Positions 1 through 8,701 of a DNA stretch of 64,000 nucleotides are shown here, piece after piece (within the stretch, counting starts at the first letter, position 1; every line of letters starts with the position of its first letter). Under the pieces are notes generated by a model. It did not search any database and was not told the DNA's origin. It saw only the letters and a list, made by a program, of their open reading frames with translations. Origin of the DNA: Thermohalobaculum sp039028795 (GTDB taxonomy: Bacteria > Pseudomonadota > Alphaproteobacteria > Rhodobacterales > Rhodobacteraceae); NCBI GenBank assembly GCA_039028795.1, contig JBCCHJ010000014.1:41088-105087 (forward strand), written 5' to 3'. A program made the translations under genes and the position numbers.

Positions 1-2
1 CG

Positions 3-1691
3 ATTCTGCCGGATGGATTGCTTTCTGCTCGCTTTGTTGCCTTCGGTTCCGTGGATGATGGCTTTGTCGAAGCGCCCGCCCTGGGCGGTGACGTGGGACG
101 CAGCGAAGCAGGCGCACGCATCAGCTTTTTGTCCGAACCGAATGACCGCTTACAGCTTGAATTGACGGCGTCCTTCGACCGCACGAAATTCGACGGACAG
201 AATACTGCCACGATACCGAGTATCGAGGCCGGCGACCCGGTCAGCACAAACAACTTCTTCGGAGACAATGCACTGAACCGCTATTTCATCAGCGGCAAAG
301 GCACCTACGACTTTGACTTCGGCACCTTCAAATCGACCGCAAGTTACTTAGCAGCAGATGTCACCGAAGGTGGGCTTGATGTCGATTTCTCTGAGCTTGA
401 TTTCACGTTCAACGATTTTGAATCCCAAGACAAAGCTCTGTCTCAAGAGTTCCGCTTCGAAAGTAAGGAATTCGACCTGCCCAACAATTTGGGGTCCGCG
501 TCGTTCAATGTCGGCGCAAATGTGAGTTTCAGCAACTTCGACACATCGACCACGACATTTTTTGGCGCAGACGCTTTCTTGCTCAGCCCTCTTGCACCAT
601 TGGTGCCAACGCTCACGGGATTGGGCATTATCGGACCAAACGGTACTGATGGAAGCAACACAATCACCAATCTGGAAACGGACGTATTCAACTTTGGAGT
701 ATTCGCTGATCTGCGCTGGGAGCCGATTGACGGTCTCGAAGTTGCAGGCGGCGTGCGTTTCATACGCGACCGGGTCATTGGGCGAAACGAAGGGATCAGC
801 AATGGTTTGATCGGTGGTGCGACATTGCCCGGCGGGATCGTAATTCCGGCCACAATCCCCAGCACGCCTTTTGCCGAGGGCGAGGAGGTCTTCACGGCCT
901 TCACGCCAAATGCGTCGATACGCTATGAATGGACCGAGAACTTCTCGACCTATTTATCCTATGCGACCGGTTTTCGCCCCGGTGGATTTTCAACCGCTGC
1001 GGGCTTGGGATTGCTGGCATTCGATGAAGAGCGAGCCCGCAACTTCGAAGGCGGCTTTCGCGCTTCGTTTTTCGAGGATCGCCTGCGGGTCAGTGGCACA
1101 GGCTTCTTTCTGGACTATGACGATATCCAAGTTAACGTCTCGACACCGGTGGGCCCGGCTGTCGCCCCGACCGGGTTTGTCAATGTCGTTGATAATGCGG
1201 CCGCGGCACGCAGCATCGGCGCAGAGTTCACGCTGGCGGCGCGGCCATTCGACGGATTTCTGCTGGATATGAGCTATGGGCTTAACTTTTCGAAGTTCAC
1301 TGACTTCGTGGATCCAGCGCTGGGTGACTTCACCGATGATCCTTTGCCCAATGCGCCACGTCATACCTTCAGCTTAGCTGCGGAATACGAGCACCCGATC
1401 GACGAGTTCGTCACGTCGGCTGACGCTTTTGTGCGAACAGAGTTCAGCCTGCGAAGCGATTTTAAAACTCTCGTGGACGTTGGTGCGCCAACGCTGGATG
1501 GCTTCGAGCTATTGAACTTTCGCGTCGGTGTGCGGGGCGAAACGTTCGAAGTTGAAGGCTTTGTCGAAAATGCCCTGAACGAAGTATATGGCGTCGGCTC
1601 GACATCCATATTTGCACCGGGCGGCGTTGGTTCGCTGGACGTGGGTTCTACCCGCCGCTTTGGTGTGCGCGGAAAATTGTTCTTCTATTAG
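3..1691 (+). CDS. TonB-dependent receptor, C-terminal part (5' end off the window)
   Basis: Outer-membrane beta-barrel receptor that would import a ligand with TonB energy. The reading frame is open to the window edge, so the signal peptide and plug domain lie upstream and are not visible; the 562 visible residues are barrel. Signs are alternating aromatic/charged strands, the YLSYATGFRPGGFS-type motif common in TonB receptors, and a final strand ending in a terminal aromatic (GVRGKLFFY), the usual outer-membrane C-terminal signature. The ligand cannot be inferred. It is followed after about 50 bp by the convergent tyrosinase unit. Confidence 0.85.
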   Translation: MLPDGLLSARFVAFGSVDDGFVEAPALGGDVGRSEAGARISFLSEPNDRLQLELTASFDRTKFDGQNTATIPSIEAGDPVSTNNFFGDNALNRYFISGKGTYDFDFGTFKSTASYLAADVTEGGLDVDFSELDFTFNDFESQDKALSQEFRFESKEFDLPNNLGSASFNVGANVSFSNFDTSTTTFFGADAFLLSPLAPLVPTLTGLGIIGPNGTDGSNTITNLETDVFNFGVFADLRWEPIDGLEVAGGVRFIRDRVIGRNEGISNGLIGGATLPGGIVIPATIPSTPFAEGEEVFTAFTPNASIRYEWTENFSTYLSYATGFRPGGFSTAAGLGLLAFDEERARNFEGGFRASFFEDRLRVSGTGFFLDYDDIQVNVSTPVGPAVAPTGFVNVVDNAAAARSIGAEFTLAARPFDGFLLDMSYGLNFSKFTDFVDPALGDFTDDPLPNAPRHTFSLAAEYEHPIDEFVTSADAFVRTEFSLRSDFKTLVDVGAPTLDGFELLNFRVGVRGETFEVEGFVENALNEVYGVGSTSIFAPGGVGSLDVGSTRRFGVRGKLFFY

Positions 1692-1742
1692 GCCAAATCG
1701 AATACCCACGCGGCTTTCCGCACTTCTTTGGCCAGCCGGAAA

Positions 1743-2183
1743 CTACTGAATATAGGCCTCGATCGAGATCAGCTCGTCATCTGTGGGCGTGCGGAGAGCG
1801 GTTTCAGCGGGATGCGCAATCTCCGCGATGACCGCCAGCGAGTCACTCTGCAAGCGGCCATCCGGCACTGCCATTTGGAACGTCAGATTTCTGCCCTGTA
1901 AGACTCGCCCGAACGGAGCCGCCGTGCCTATGGCGGTACCATCCGGCAAGGAAATCCGGATCTCTGCCCCAAAGGGTAATGGACCTATCGTTACGGTCAG
2001 CCATACCGTCTCGTTCGGCCGGGGTGCCCTTGGAAGTTGGACATTCTGAACCTTCGCTTCCTTTCCGGCAGTCATGCTATCCACAGCTTGCGCGACTGCA
2101 TCCAGGCTGCTGTAAGGCAATGCGAGCGGGACCAGGGCCGCCAACCCCAGCCCCACTGTGAGAAAGCGCCAACGCGCGATCAC
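1743..2183 (-). CDS. Small exported protein co-transcribed with tyrosinase
   Basis: Predicted 146-residue protein with an N-terminal hydrophobic segment (residues 7-25) that looks like a signal peptide or membrane anchor, followed by a beta-rich domain. No family recognised. Its GTG start overlaps the tyrosinase stop (GTGA, 4 bp), so the two are almost certainly translationally coupled. By position it could be an accessory factor for the tyrosinase, like the MelC1 helper of Streptomyces, but it is not visibly homologous and has only one histidine, so a copper-loading role is speculation. Confidence 0.6.
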   Translation of the reverse strand: MIARWRFLTVGLGLAALVPLALPYSSLDAVAQAVDSMTAGKEAKVQNVQLPRAPRPNETVWLTVTIGPLPFGAEIRISLPDGTAIGTAAPFGRVLQGRNLTFQMAVPDGRLQSDSLAVIAEIAHPAETALRTPTDDELISIEAYIQ

Positions 2184-3775
2184 AGCACAGTAACATCAAC
2201 AGCTTCCAGCGTGCCCTTCATCTTCCCGTCCGTGGACACTCCGGACCCGTCGGCGATAACCGTGAAAGAAATCGGCTGTCCGGGTTGCAAGAGACCTGCC
2301 GCCTCCATCCGATCAAGCGTTTTGTCGATACCCAGTGTAAACGTGACCGGACCCACATGTTTGTGCCGCAGCCCGAAGAATTCGAAACTGCCTGCATATT
2401 CGACGCTGTCCCGGGACAGATCGGGCGCGACGTCCTTGGGCGAGATGAAGACCCGGAAACTGGTGCCGGCCACGTCCATCGGTGGCGTGAAGGTGATCCG
2501 GGCGAATTGCCGTCGTTCCTCGGACGGTGCGCGAACGGACTTCAAAAGAGCATCCGGTACGTTAATCGTAGCAACGGCGCCATCCGAGAGGCTGGATGCA
2601 GAAACAACTGCCGATGACGCCAGAGGTGCTTGCAGAGCGGCGACCGGAACCTGAATGGCTTCCTCGCCGCTGCCAGGTTCATAATCGTAGTCGAAAGCGC
2701 CGATTTCCAGAAATTCACCCGCCGTCGAGGTCACCTGGTTTTCATCAGCGTCGAAATAGAACAAGAACGGTTCGGAATTGAATGCCTTGGCATCTTCATC
2801 GGCGGGTCCGGTCGGCTCGCCAATGGCAATCTGTTTGCGCGTCCAGACATCCCACAGCCTGTCGATATTCCCGTGGTGCAGAAAGAACATCGGATCGATC
2901 GGCGACAGGAACTGAGTCATGAAGCCATAGGGGGGAACGATCGCACCCTTGTCATCAACACTTCCGCCGGTGTTGTTGTGAACCTTGTTATGCGGCTGAC
3001 CTTCCAGCAAGGAAAACCCGGTCTGCGCCGTCTGATGGGTTTCCGTAATGATCGAGTTGAAGGCAGGTGTTTTGTCGTCGATTTCCACAGCGAAAATGGT
3101 TGGTTTCAGCGCCGATAGAACTGTGTCGATACTCACCGCTTCGGCTGTGTTTTCATCCAGCTTGGGGTTGGCTTTCGTCAGGAACCTGCCATGCGGCTGT
3201 TCGGCAAAACTGCTAATGGCGTCCTGCCACATCGTTTCAAAGGCAGGGAAACACCGCTTGTACTGTTCCGTGCGCTGCGGTGTTGTCAGCCCCTCCCAAT
3301 AAGCCGTCATCGGCGCGTTCAGCTTCTTTTCGAAATCGGCTGTATCCTTGATGTAAAGGCTGCTGTTGTCCGGATCTAACACCGTATCGAACAGCACCGG
3401 AGGCACTTCAGGATCGGCCGTCCAGTCCCAATACGGCAGCGCGAAACTCGCGTCGCCGCTGAGTTTACGGCAGGTTTCCTCAAAATAGCCGAGGTATCCC
3501 CGGTGCCAGGCCAGAAACCACCAATTGCCGTGCGGACAATCCATCAGGTGGGTGAATGCATTGCGATACCAGTTATGCGGATGATCAGGGTCGAGACCAA
3601 GCATCACCTCGACCGCCTTCATATAGCTTTCAACATCCCTCTTGGCACCCGGACTGTTGACGTTCTTACGCCGGTAGTTTGCGGCGCCGCGCGCCGGAAT
3701 TGGGGCCATCGCAGCGGCCCCAGCCGCGGCAGTGGTTTTCAGCAAAGTGCGTCTGTTGATATGGTTCGGGATCAT
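2180..3775 (-). CDS. Tyrosinase / polyphenol oxidase with Tat-like signal
   Basis: Type-3 copper enzyme that oxidises phenols to quinones, probably outside the cytoplasm. The start ATG at 3775 gives 531 aa and places a twin-arginine signal (NRRTLLK, then an alanine-rich stretch) at residues 7-30; longer upstream extensions are not signal-like and run into the neighbour's region. CuA histidines are at 76, 82 and 91 (THLMDCPHG...AWHRG) and CuB histidines at 262, 266 and 300/301 (PHNKVH...FFLHHGNIDRLW). The last 150 residues resemble the beta-rich C-terminal domain of plant-type polyphenol oxidases. It is divergent from the multicopper oxidase gene across 165 bp. The physiological substrate is unknown. 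Confidence 0.9.
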   Translation of the reverse strand: MIPNHINRRTLLKTTAAAGAAAMAPIPARGAANYRRKNVNSPGAKRDVESYMKAVEVMLGLDPDHPHNWYRNAFTHLMDCPHGNWWFLAWHRGYLGYFEETCRKLSGDASFALPYWDWTADPEVPPVLFDTVLDPDNSSLYIKDTADFEKKLNAPMTAYWEGLTTPQRTEQYKRCFPAFETMWQDAISSFAEQPHGRFLTKANPKLDENTAEAVSIDTVLSALKPTIFAVEIDDKTPAFNSIITETHQTAQTGFSLLEGQPHNKVHNNTGGSVDDKGAIVPPYGFMTQFLSPIDPMFFLHHGNIDRLWDVWTRKQIAIGEPTGPADEDAKAFNSEPFLFYFDADENQVTSTAGEFLEIGAFDYDYEPGSGEEAIQVPVAALQAPLASSAVVSASSLSDGAVATINVPDALLKSVRAPSEERRQFARITFTPPMDVAGTSFRVFISPKDVAPDLSRDSVEYAGSFEFFGLRHKHVGPVTFTLGIDKTLDRMEAAGLLQPGQPISFTVIADGSGVSTDGKMKGTLEAVDVTVL

Positions 3776-3940
3776 GGCTGGCTCCAAATGCCTTAAGGTC
3801 AACTTATGTGGCAAAGATACCTGAAGCGGGTGTATGCGTCCATCAACGGGCCGCAAAACAGCAGGTGTGAGATCTACCCCGGGGTGATAGAATGGCCTCT
3901 GAAACAACTTAATCTGCAATTTTAATTCGGAGCATTCGCC

Positions 3941-5632
3941 ATGTATTCCCGCGCTATTTTTCCGATCCTTGGAATGGTCGGAATGGTTTCGGTTCCGGTT
4001 CAGGCCTACGAGACCGCAGAACAGCCCACCGCGGTAGCGAGCATTCCAAACCCCTGCCGGTTTCAGGAAATCGATGTTGAAAAATGGGGCGGTGCAGACT
4101 TTCAAAACCCGCCAGAGGTCATGTCGCAGAACGGCGTATTGGAAATGGATCTGCGGGTAGAGTACGGCACGGCAACGATCGCCGGCTGCCCCGTCAATCT
4201 GCGGCAATACAATCCTATAAAAGGTGGACCTATCGTTGGGCCAACCCTTCGACTGAAGCCTGGGGACACTATGAAAATCCGGCTGGTGAACACGCTGGAC
4301 GACATAACAGAGCCCGGCTCCGATATGCACGACCAGCCGGGCATCTTCAACGTCACGAACCTGCACACCCATGGTTTGCACGTCAGCCCCAGTGGTATTT
4401 CAGACAACGTGCTGCTGAAAGTTATGCCGCAGTCCGAACAGGACTATGTGATCGAGGTTCCCGAAAACCACCCGCCCGGCACGTATTGGTATCACGCCCA
4501 TGTCCACGGTTCGACCGCGATTCAGGTATCCAGCGGCATGGCCGGTGCACTGATCATTGATGGTGGGTTGGATAACGTGCCGGCGATTGCAGCCGCAGAC
4601 GAAAAGATATTCGTCCTGCAGCAGATCGCATACGGCACAACTGGCGATCTGGAAAGCTATGACGCATTCGGTCCCGATGAATGGTCGAATTCAAAGCGCC
4701 ATGTCACCATTAATGGCGCGATCATGCCGGTCATCAAGATGCGCCCGGGCGAAGTGCAACGCTGGCGTCTGGTCCATGGCGGTGTGCGTGAAACCATCCA
4801 GTTCAGTTTAGAAGGCCATGAATTATCTGAAATCGCGACCGATGGTATCGCAACAGGACGCATGGACATATGGGGCGTCGGCCAGCCATTGGATTTGAAT
4901 CCTGGATATCGCTCGGACGTGTTGGTGAAGGCCAAACCGCTGCTGCCGGGCCAGACCGAGGCTGTTTACTACGTCCTGGACAATACAGTGGAAGCTGAGC
5001 GCAGCCTTCAATTTGTTCTACCTACCGCACGCACGTTACTGGGCGCGACCAGGGCTGCACCAGAGATTCTTAAGCCCGAACGCATTCTTGCCAAGGTCAT
5101 CGTCAGCGGCGATCCAAAAGTAATGCCGCTGCCGACATCGGCCGAGCTGGCGCCCTATCTTCCGTTCGAGCCGATCACCGATGACGAACTGGATGGTGAA
5201 CCACAACTCGTCTCGTTCAGCATCGAGCGGATGAACTGCAGCGAGTGGCCAGCCAAGCCATGTACGCCCTGCAGTGACGGAACCGGCCTCTGCGCAACCC
5301 GCTTCATGGTCAACAATCGGCCGTTCTCGAAAGAATTCACTCGGAAACTGAAACTCGGCACGGCGTCCGAATGGACATTGGAAACCGCCAAGACGTCTTT
5401 CGCCCCGGTCCATCCATTCCATATCCATGTAAATCCATTCGAGATGCAGCGCACGGGACCGGACGGAAAACCGCAAACCGTTTGGAAAGACACGGTTCTG
5501 GTCGTTCAGGGACAGCCCCTAAAGGTGCGTAGCCGGTATGAAGACTACACCGGCAAGTTTGTCCTGCACTGCCATATCCTGGATCACGAGGACGAGGGCA
5601 TGATGGAATTGGTTGAAGTCGTCGAGAAATAG
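3941..5632 (+). CDS. Laccase-like multicopper oxidase
   Basis: Exported 563-aa oxidase that would couple one-electron oxidation of phenols or metal ions to reduction of O2. A Sec-type signal peptide covers residues 1-22 (cleavage near VQA). All four copper-binding segments are present: HTHGLH near 142-147, YHAHVHG at 184-190, HPFHIH at 491-496, and the HCHILDHEDEGMM box from 543 that supplies the type-1 Cys and axial Met. A GGAG ribosome site precedes the ATG. Its position back-to-back with the tyrosinase suggests shared phenolic chemistry. The substrate is not predictable from sequence. Confidence 0.92.
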   Translation: MYSRAIFPILGMVGMVSVPVQAYETAEQPTAVASIPNPCRFQEIDVEKWGGADFQNPPEVMSQNGVLEMDLRVEYGTATIAGCPVNLRQYNPIKGGPIVGPTLRLKPGDTMKIRLVNTLDDITEPGSDMHDQPGIFNVTNLHTHGLHVSPSGISDNVLLKVMPQSEQDYVIEVPENHPPGTYWYHAHVHGSTAIQVSSGMAGALIIDGGLDNVPAIAAADEKIFVLQQIAYGTTGDLESYDAFGPDEWSNSKRHVTINGAIMPVIKMRPGEVQRWRLVHGGVRETIQFSLEGHELSEIATDGIATGRMDIWGVGQPLDLNPGYRSDVLVKAKPLLPGQTEAVYYVLDNTVEAERSLQFVLPTARTLLGATRAAPEILKPERILAKVIVSGDPKVMPLPTSAELAPYLPFEPITDDELDGEPQLVSFSIERMNCSEWPAKPCTPCSDGTGLCATRFMVNNRPFSKEFTRKLKLGTASEWTLETAKTSFAPVHPFHIHVNPFEMQRTGPDGKPQTVWKDTVLVVQGQPLKVRSRYEDYTGKFVLHCHILDHEDEGMMELVEVVEK

Positions 5633-5642
5633 GGAAACGGCA

Positions 5643-6266
5643 ATGCCGCGGGTTGTTTTTCTGATCTATGACGATGTCGAGGTGATGGATTTCTCAGGCC
5701 CCTTCGATGTCTTCTCGATGGGGAATATCGCATCCAGAGACGAGGTGTTCGAGCTTCGAACGGCATGCGTCGGCGCCCAGCCGATTACAGCGATGCATGG
5801 CCTGAAAATAGTCCCAGACTTCGACTTACCGGAAATTTCTTCAGATGATGTCGTGATCATTCCTGGCGGCACCAGTAAGGCAATGGACGACTTTGGCGCC
5901 GGCAAACATCCGGAAATTATTGCCTGGGTTCGTGACCAATGCCCCAAGGCTCGGATCGTTGCGACGGTCTGCGTCGGCGCGTTGATCGGCGCTTTGGCGG
6001 GCCTGTTCGCGGGACGCTGCGCCACCACGCATCACCAGTTTTTCGATCGCCTGGATGAATATGCCGATCATAAAGCCAAGATCATGCGCGGTGCCCGTTT
6101 CGTAGTGAACGAGGGCCAACCGATTATCGCAGCCTCTGCCGGAGTCAGCGCAGGAATCGACCTCGCCTTCGAACTGCTGGGTCATATCGTGGGTTTGGAT
6201 CTACGGGTACGGACCGCGAAGATCATGGAATACCGGGATCAAGCCGGTTTGCACTGCCGCGCATAG
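5643..6266 (+). CDS. DJ-1/PfpI family protein
   Basis: 207-aa class I glutamine-amidotransferase-like protein of the isonitrile hydratase/AraC-sensor type. Start chosen at 5643, after AGGGA and 10 bp downstream of the oxidase stop; an upstream start at 5613 would overlap the oxidase. The nucleophile-elbow cysteine is C110 in VATVCVGALIGALAG, followed by the family's GRCATTHH segment. No DNA-binding domain is present, so it is a stand-alone enzyme or chaperone-like protein. It is probably co-transcribed with the multicopper oxidase; its substrate is unknown. Confidence 0.85.
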   Translation: MPRVVFLIYDDVEVMDFSGPFDVFSMGNIASRDEVFELRTACVGAQPITAMHGLKIVPDFDLPEISSDDVVIIPGGTSKAMDDFGAGKHPEIIAWVRDQCPKARIVATVCVGALIGALAGLFAGRCATTHHQFFDRLDEYADHKAKIMRGARFVVNEGQPIIAASAGVSAGIDLAFELLGHIVGLDLRVRTAKIMEYRDQAGLHCRA

Positions 6267-6279
6267 ATACGGGCTTCTC

Positions 6280-6335
6280 GGGCACCGGAAGACCGGCGCC
6301 CGGTTGCATGTATGGACGGGCGCCGGAAGACGCCC
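6280..6335. terminator. Hairpins between convergent genes
   Basis: Two GC-rich stem-loops lie between the convergent PfpI and binding-protein genes. The first is 6280-6301 (GGGC-A-CCGG / CCGG-C-GCCC, loop AAGA) and the second 6318-6335 (GGGCG / CGCCC). Neither has a clear T tract, so termination is plausible but not proven. Confidence 0.4.
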
Positions 6336-6343
6336 TGCCCTGC

Positions 6344-7120
6344 TCAGTTAGACAACTGCCACTTCCGGCCAAGCTGGTCGAAGAAACCGCGTTCCTGCTT
6401 CAGCTGAATCCACGTGTTCACATAGTTGATCCAAACCTGATCGCCCTGCGGCATCAACATGGCGATAGGCGTGCGTGCCTTTGGCTGCCCAACAGGAACA
6501 ATCATCATCTTGGGGTACTTCGCGACCAGCTTATAAGCCTCGACGTTCGAGGTGATGTGTGCATCGGCACGGCCTGCCAGGACCTCTTGGAAATCACGGG
6601 CCGGCGCTTCGACAATCTTATGCTGGGCGTTCGGGAAGAACTGTTTGACCTGCTGCTCTTGGGTGGTGCCCAGCGTCGCAGCAACGATCACGTCCGCCTT
6701 GTCCAGATCACCCCAATCACTGAACTTGCCCTCGTTCTCTTTCAGCGTCAGCGGCACGGTGGCCAAGCTAAAGTAGCTGGTGGAATAACCCGCGACTTTG
6801 GCACGTTTCGGCGCGACCGAGGCTGAGCCGGTGATGTGATAGCGCCCGGCCACCACGCCGTTGACCAGCGTCTTCCAATCCGTAGCTACGAATTCGACCT
6901 CGACGCCCAGATCCTTCGCCATCTCGGTCATCACGTCGATGTCGTATCCGGTATAGGTGTTGTTCGCGGGATCCTTCATAGTCATCGGGTTCCAATCACC
7001 GGTCGTCCCGACCTTCAGCACGCCCTGGGATAAGATATCCTGCAGAACCGACTCTGCTTTTACGGCGATGGTCGTCAGCAAGCCAAACGCGACCGCAGCC
7101 GCTGTTGCGAGTTTGAGCAT
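6344..7120 (-). CDS. Periplasmic substrate-binding protein, amino-acid (family 3) type
   Basis: 258-aa periplasmic binding protein with a Sec signal peptide (cleavage near VKA, residue 22). The mature part has the family-3 start, a GTTGDWNPM segment followed by TGYDIDV, like polar amino-acid binding proteins and the periplasmic cyclohexadienyl dehydratase branch (PheC, GTTGDYKPF). It is divergently arranged with the ATPase and permease genes, so it most likely feeds that importer. A PheC-like enzymatic role is an alternative that sequence alone does not exclude. Confidence 0.85.
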   Translation of the reverse strand: MLKLATAAAVAFGLLTTIAVKAESVLQDILSQGVLKVGTTGDWNPMTMKDPANNTYTGYDIDVMTEMAKDLGVEVEFVATDWKTLVNGVVAGRYHITGSASVAPKRAKVAGYSTSYFSLATVPLTLKENEGKFSDWGDLDKADVIVAATLGTTQEQQVKQFFPNAQHKIVEAPARDFQEVLAGRADAHITSNVEAYKLVAKYPKMMIVPVGQPKARTPIAMLMPQGDQVWINYVNTWIQLKQERGFFDQLGRKWQLSN

Positions 7121-7235
7121 GGTATTCTCCCTGTTTTCCGGCGCGTATCATGATCGGATTCCTTTCCAGAAGGGAAGGAAAAGCGTGTGAACTGCACTAG
7201 TTTCTGCCTAGGGTTGGCAGAATACCGGAGGGGTG
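7121..7235. promoter_or_regulatory. Divergent promoter region with two inverted repeats
   Basis: The 115 bp between the binding-protein gene and the ABC ATPase gene must hold both promoters. Two clear dyads are visible: TTCCTTTCC / GGGAAGGAA at 7159-7180, and TTCTGCC-7 bp-GGCAGAA at 7202-7222, the latter just upstream of the GGAGG ribosome site of the ATPase gene. Either could be an operator. No regulator gene is adjacent. Confidence 0.45.
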
Positions 7236-7967
7236 ATGCAGCCAATCATACATGTCAAAGGCCTGGACAAGCGGTTCGGCGAATTCCAGGCACTGAAAGA
7301 TGTTTCGCTGGATGTCTCAGCGGGCGAGAAGATCGTCGTCTGTGGTCCATCGGGATCCGGCAAGTCGACGCTGATCCGCTGTATCAATCGACTGGAGTCG
7401 CATGACGCGGGTGAGATCATCGTCGATGGCGTCACGCTGGCAGACCAGACGGCGAACCAGGTGCGCCGCGAAGTCGGCATGGTCTTTCAGCAATTCAACC
7501 TGTTCCCGCACTTAACGGTGCTGCGCAATCTGACCCTGGGTCCGATGCGAGCGCGCGGCCTTTCGGCCGACAAGGCCGAGGCGCGGGCGATGGAGTATCT
7601 GACCCGCGTGAAGATCCCGGAACAGGCGAAGAAATTGCCAACGCAGCTTTCGGGTGGTCAGCAGCAGCGCGTGGCCATTGCCCGGGCCCTGTGCATGGAG
7701 CCGAAGATCATGCTGTTTGACGAGCCGACCAGCGCGCTCGACCCCGAAATGATCGCCGAAGTTCTGGACGTCATGGCCGAACTTGCCGATAGCGGGATGA
7801 CCATGATTGTCGTCACCCATGAAATGGGATTTGCCAAACGGGTCGCAGACCGCATGGTTTTCATGGACAAGGGTGAAATCGTCGAAACCGCGCCGCCAGA
7901 ACAGTTCTTTTCTGCCCCGTTGACGGAAAGATGCCAGACCTTTCTAAATCAGATCTTGGGGCATTGA
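7236..7967 (+). CDS. Polar amino-acid-type ABC transporter ATP-binding protein
   Basis: 243-aa ATPase of the GlnQ/HisP type. Walker A GPSGSGKST is at 37-45, the signature LSGGQQQR and Walker B IMLFDEPTSALD follow, and the switch histidine is in VVTHEM. ATG 7236 is preferred over the GTG three bases upstream because it sits 5 bp after GGAGG. It precedes the permease gene by 2 bp, giving a binding protein-ATPase-permease importer; a single permease gene implies a homodimeric channel. Confidence 0.92.
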   Translation: MQPIIHVKGLDKRFGEFQALKDVSLDVSAGEKIVVCGPSGSGKSTLIRCINRLESHDAGEIIVDGVTLADQTANQVRREVGMVFQQFNLFPHLTVLRNLTLGPMRARGLSADKAEARAMEYLTRVKIPEQAKKLPTQLSGGQQQRVAIARALCMEPKIMLFDEPTSALDPEMIAEVLDVMAELADSGMTMIVVTHEMGFAKRVADRMVFMDKGEIVETAPPEQFFSAPLTERCQTFLNQILGH

Positions 7968-7969
7968 GC

Positions 7970-8701
7970 ATGCGTTGGGCCGTTTTTCCGGTTTTGCTTT
8001 TGCTGGCCGCCTGCGGATCTGAAGGCTGGTACGTGGTTGACCCAACACTGCCAGCGGGCCGGTCGAACCTGTGGTTCATGATCTCCGGCTTTTGGTACAC
8101 GATCCTGCTCAGCGCAACAGCCTTGGCTATGGCCGTCCCGGGTGCCCTATTGATCGCGCTGTGCGGGCTTTCATCGAACCGTTGGCTGCAACGCATCTAC
8201 CGGGCCTATGTCGAGCTAATTCGCGCAATCCCGCTGCTGGTCCTAATCCTGTGGGTCTACTACGGCCTACCGGATCTAGACATTCGCATCGCGCTCTTTT
8301 GGTCCGGTGTGGTGGCGCTCGCCATCGGCGAGTCCGCGTTCCTGGCCGAGGTCTTCCGGGGCGGAATTCAGTCGGTCCCTCGCGGACAGATCGAGGCCGC
8401 AAAAGCGATATCGCTCGGCTATACCGATACAATGCGCTATGTCATCCTACCCCAGGCTATCCGGCGCATCCTGCCGGCACTAGGCAATCAGTTTATCTAT
8501 GTCGTTAAAATGTCGGCGTTGGTCAGCATTATCGGTGCGCCTGAGTTGACGCGTAAAGCAAATGAGTTGATCGTGACGGAATACCGCGCATTAGAAATCT
8601 ACTCCGTTTTAGCGCTGGAATACTTGGTCCTGGTCCTGGTGCTTTCTGCAGGCGTACGCTGGTTAGAGCGAAGGATGGGCGCAGACGAGAGGAAAGCATG
8701 A
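7970..8701 (+). CDS. Amino-acid-type ABC transporter permease with lipobox-like N-terminus
   Basis: 243-aa inner-membrane permease of the HisMQ type; the EAA loop is in the segment around GQIEAAKAISLGY followed by ILPQAIRRILP. ATG 7970 lies 2 bp after the ATPase stop. The first 18 residues (MRWAVFPVLLLLAACGS) read like a lipoprotein signal with a lipobox LAAC, unusual for a multi-spanning permease; it may simply be the first hydrophobic segment. Its stop overlaps the next start by 4 bp (ATGA). Confidence 0.9.
   Translation: MRWAVFPVLLLLAACGSEGWYVVDPTLPAGRSNLWFMISGFWYTILLSATALAMAVPGALLIALCGLSSNRWLQRIYRAYVELIRAIPLLVLILWVYYGLPDLDIRIALFWSGVVALAIGESAFLAEVFRGGIQSVPRGQIEAAKAISLGYTDTMRYVILPQAIRRILPALGNQFIYVVKMSALVSIIGAPELTRKANELIVTEYRALEIYSVLALEYLVLVLVLSAGVRWLERRMGADERKA

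Noticed and set aside
3776..4381. N-terminal extension of the tyrosinase frame to 733 aa
   Set aside because: The extension crosses the divergent promoter and the multicopper oxidase gene; the internal ATG at 3775 gives a proper twin-arginine signal.
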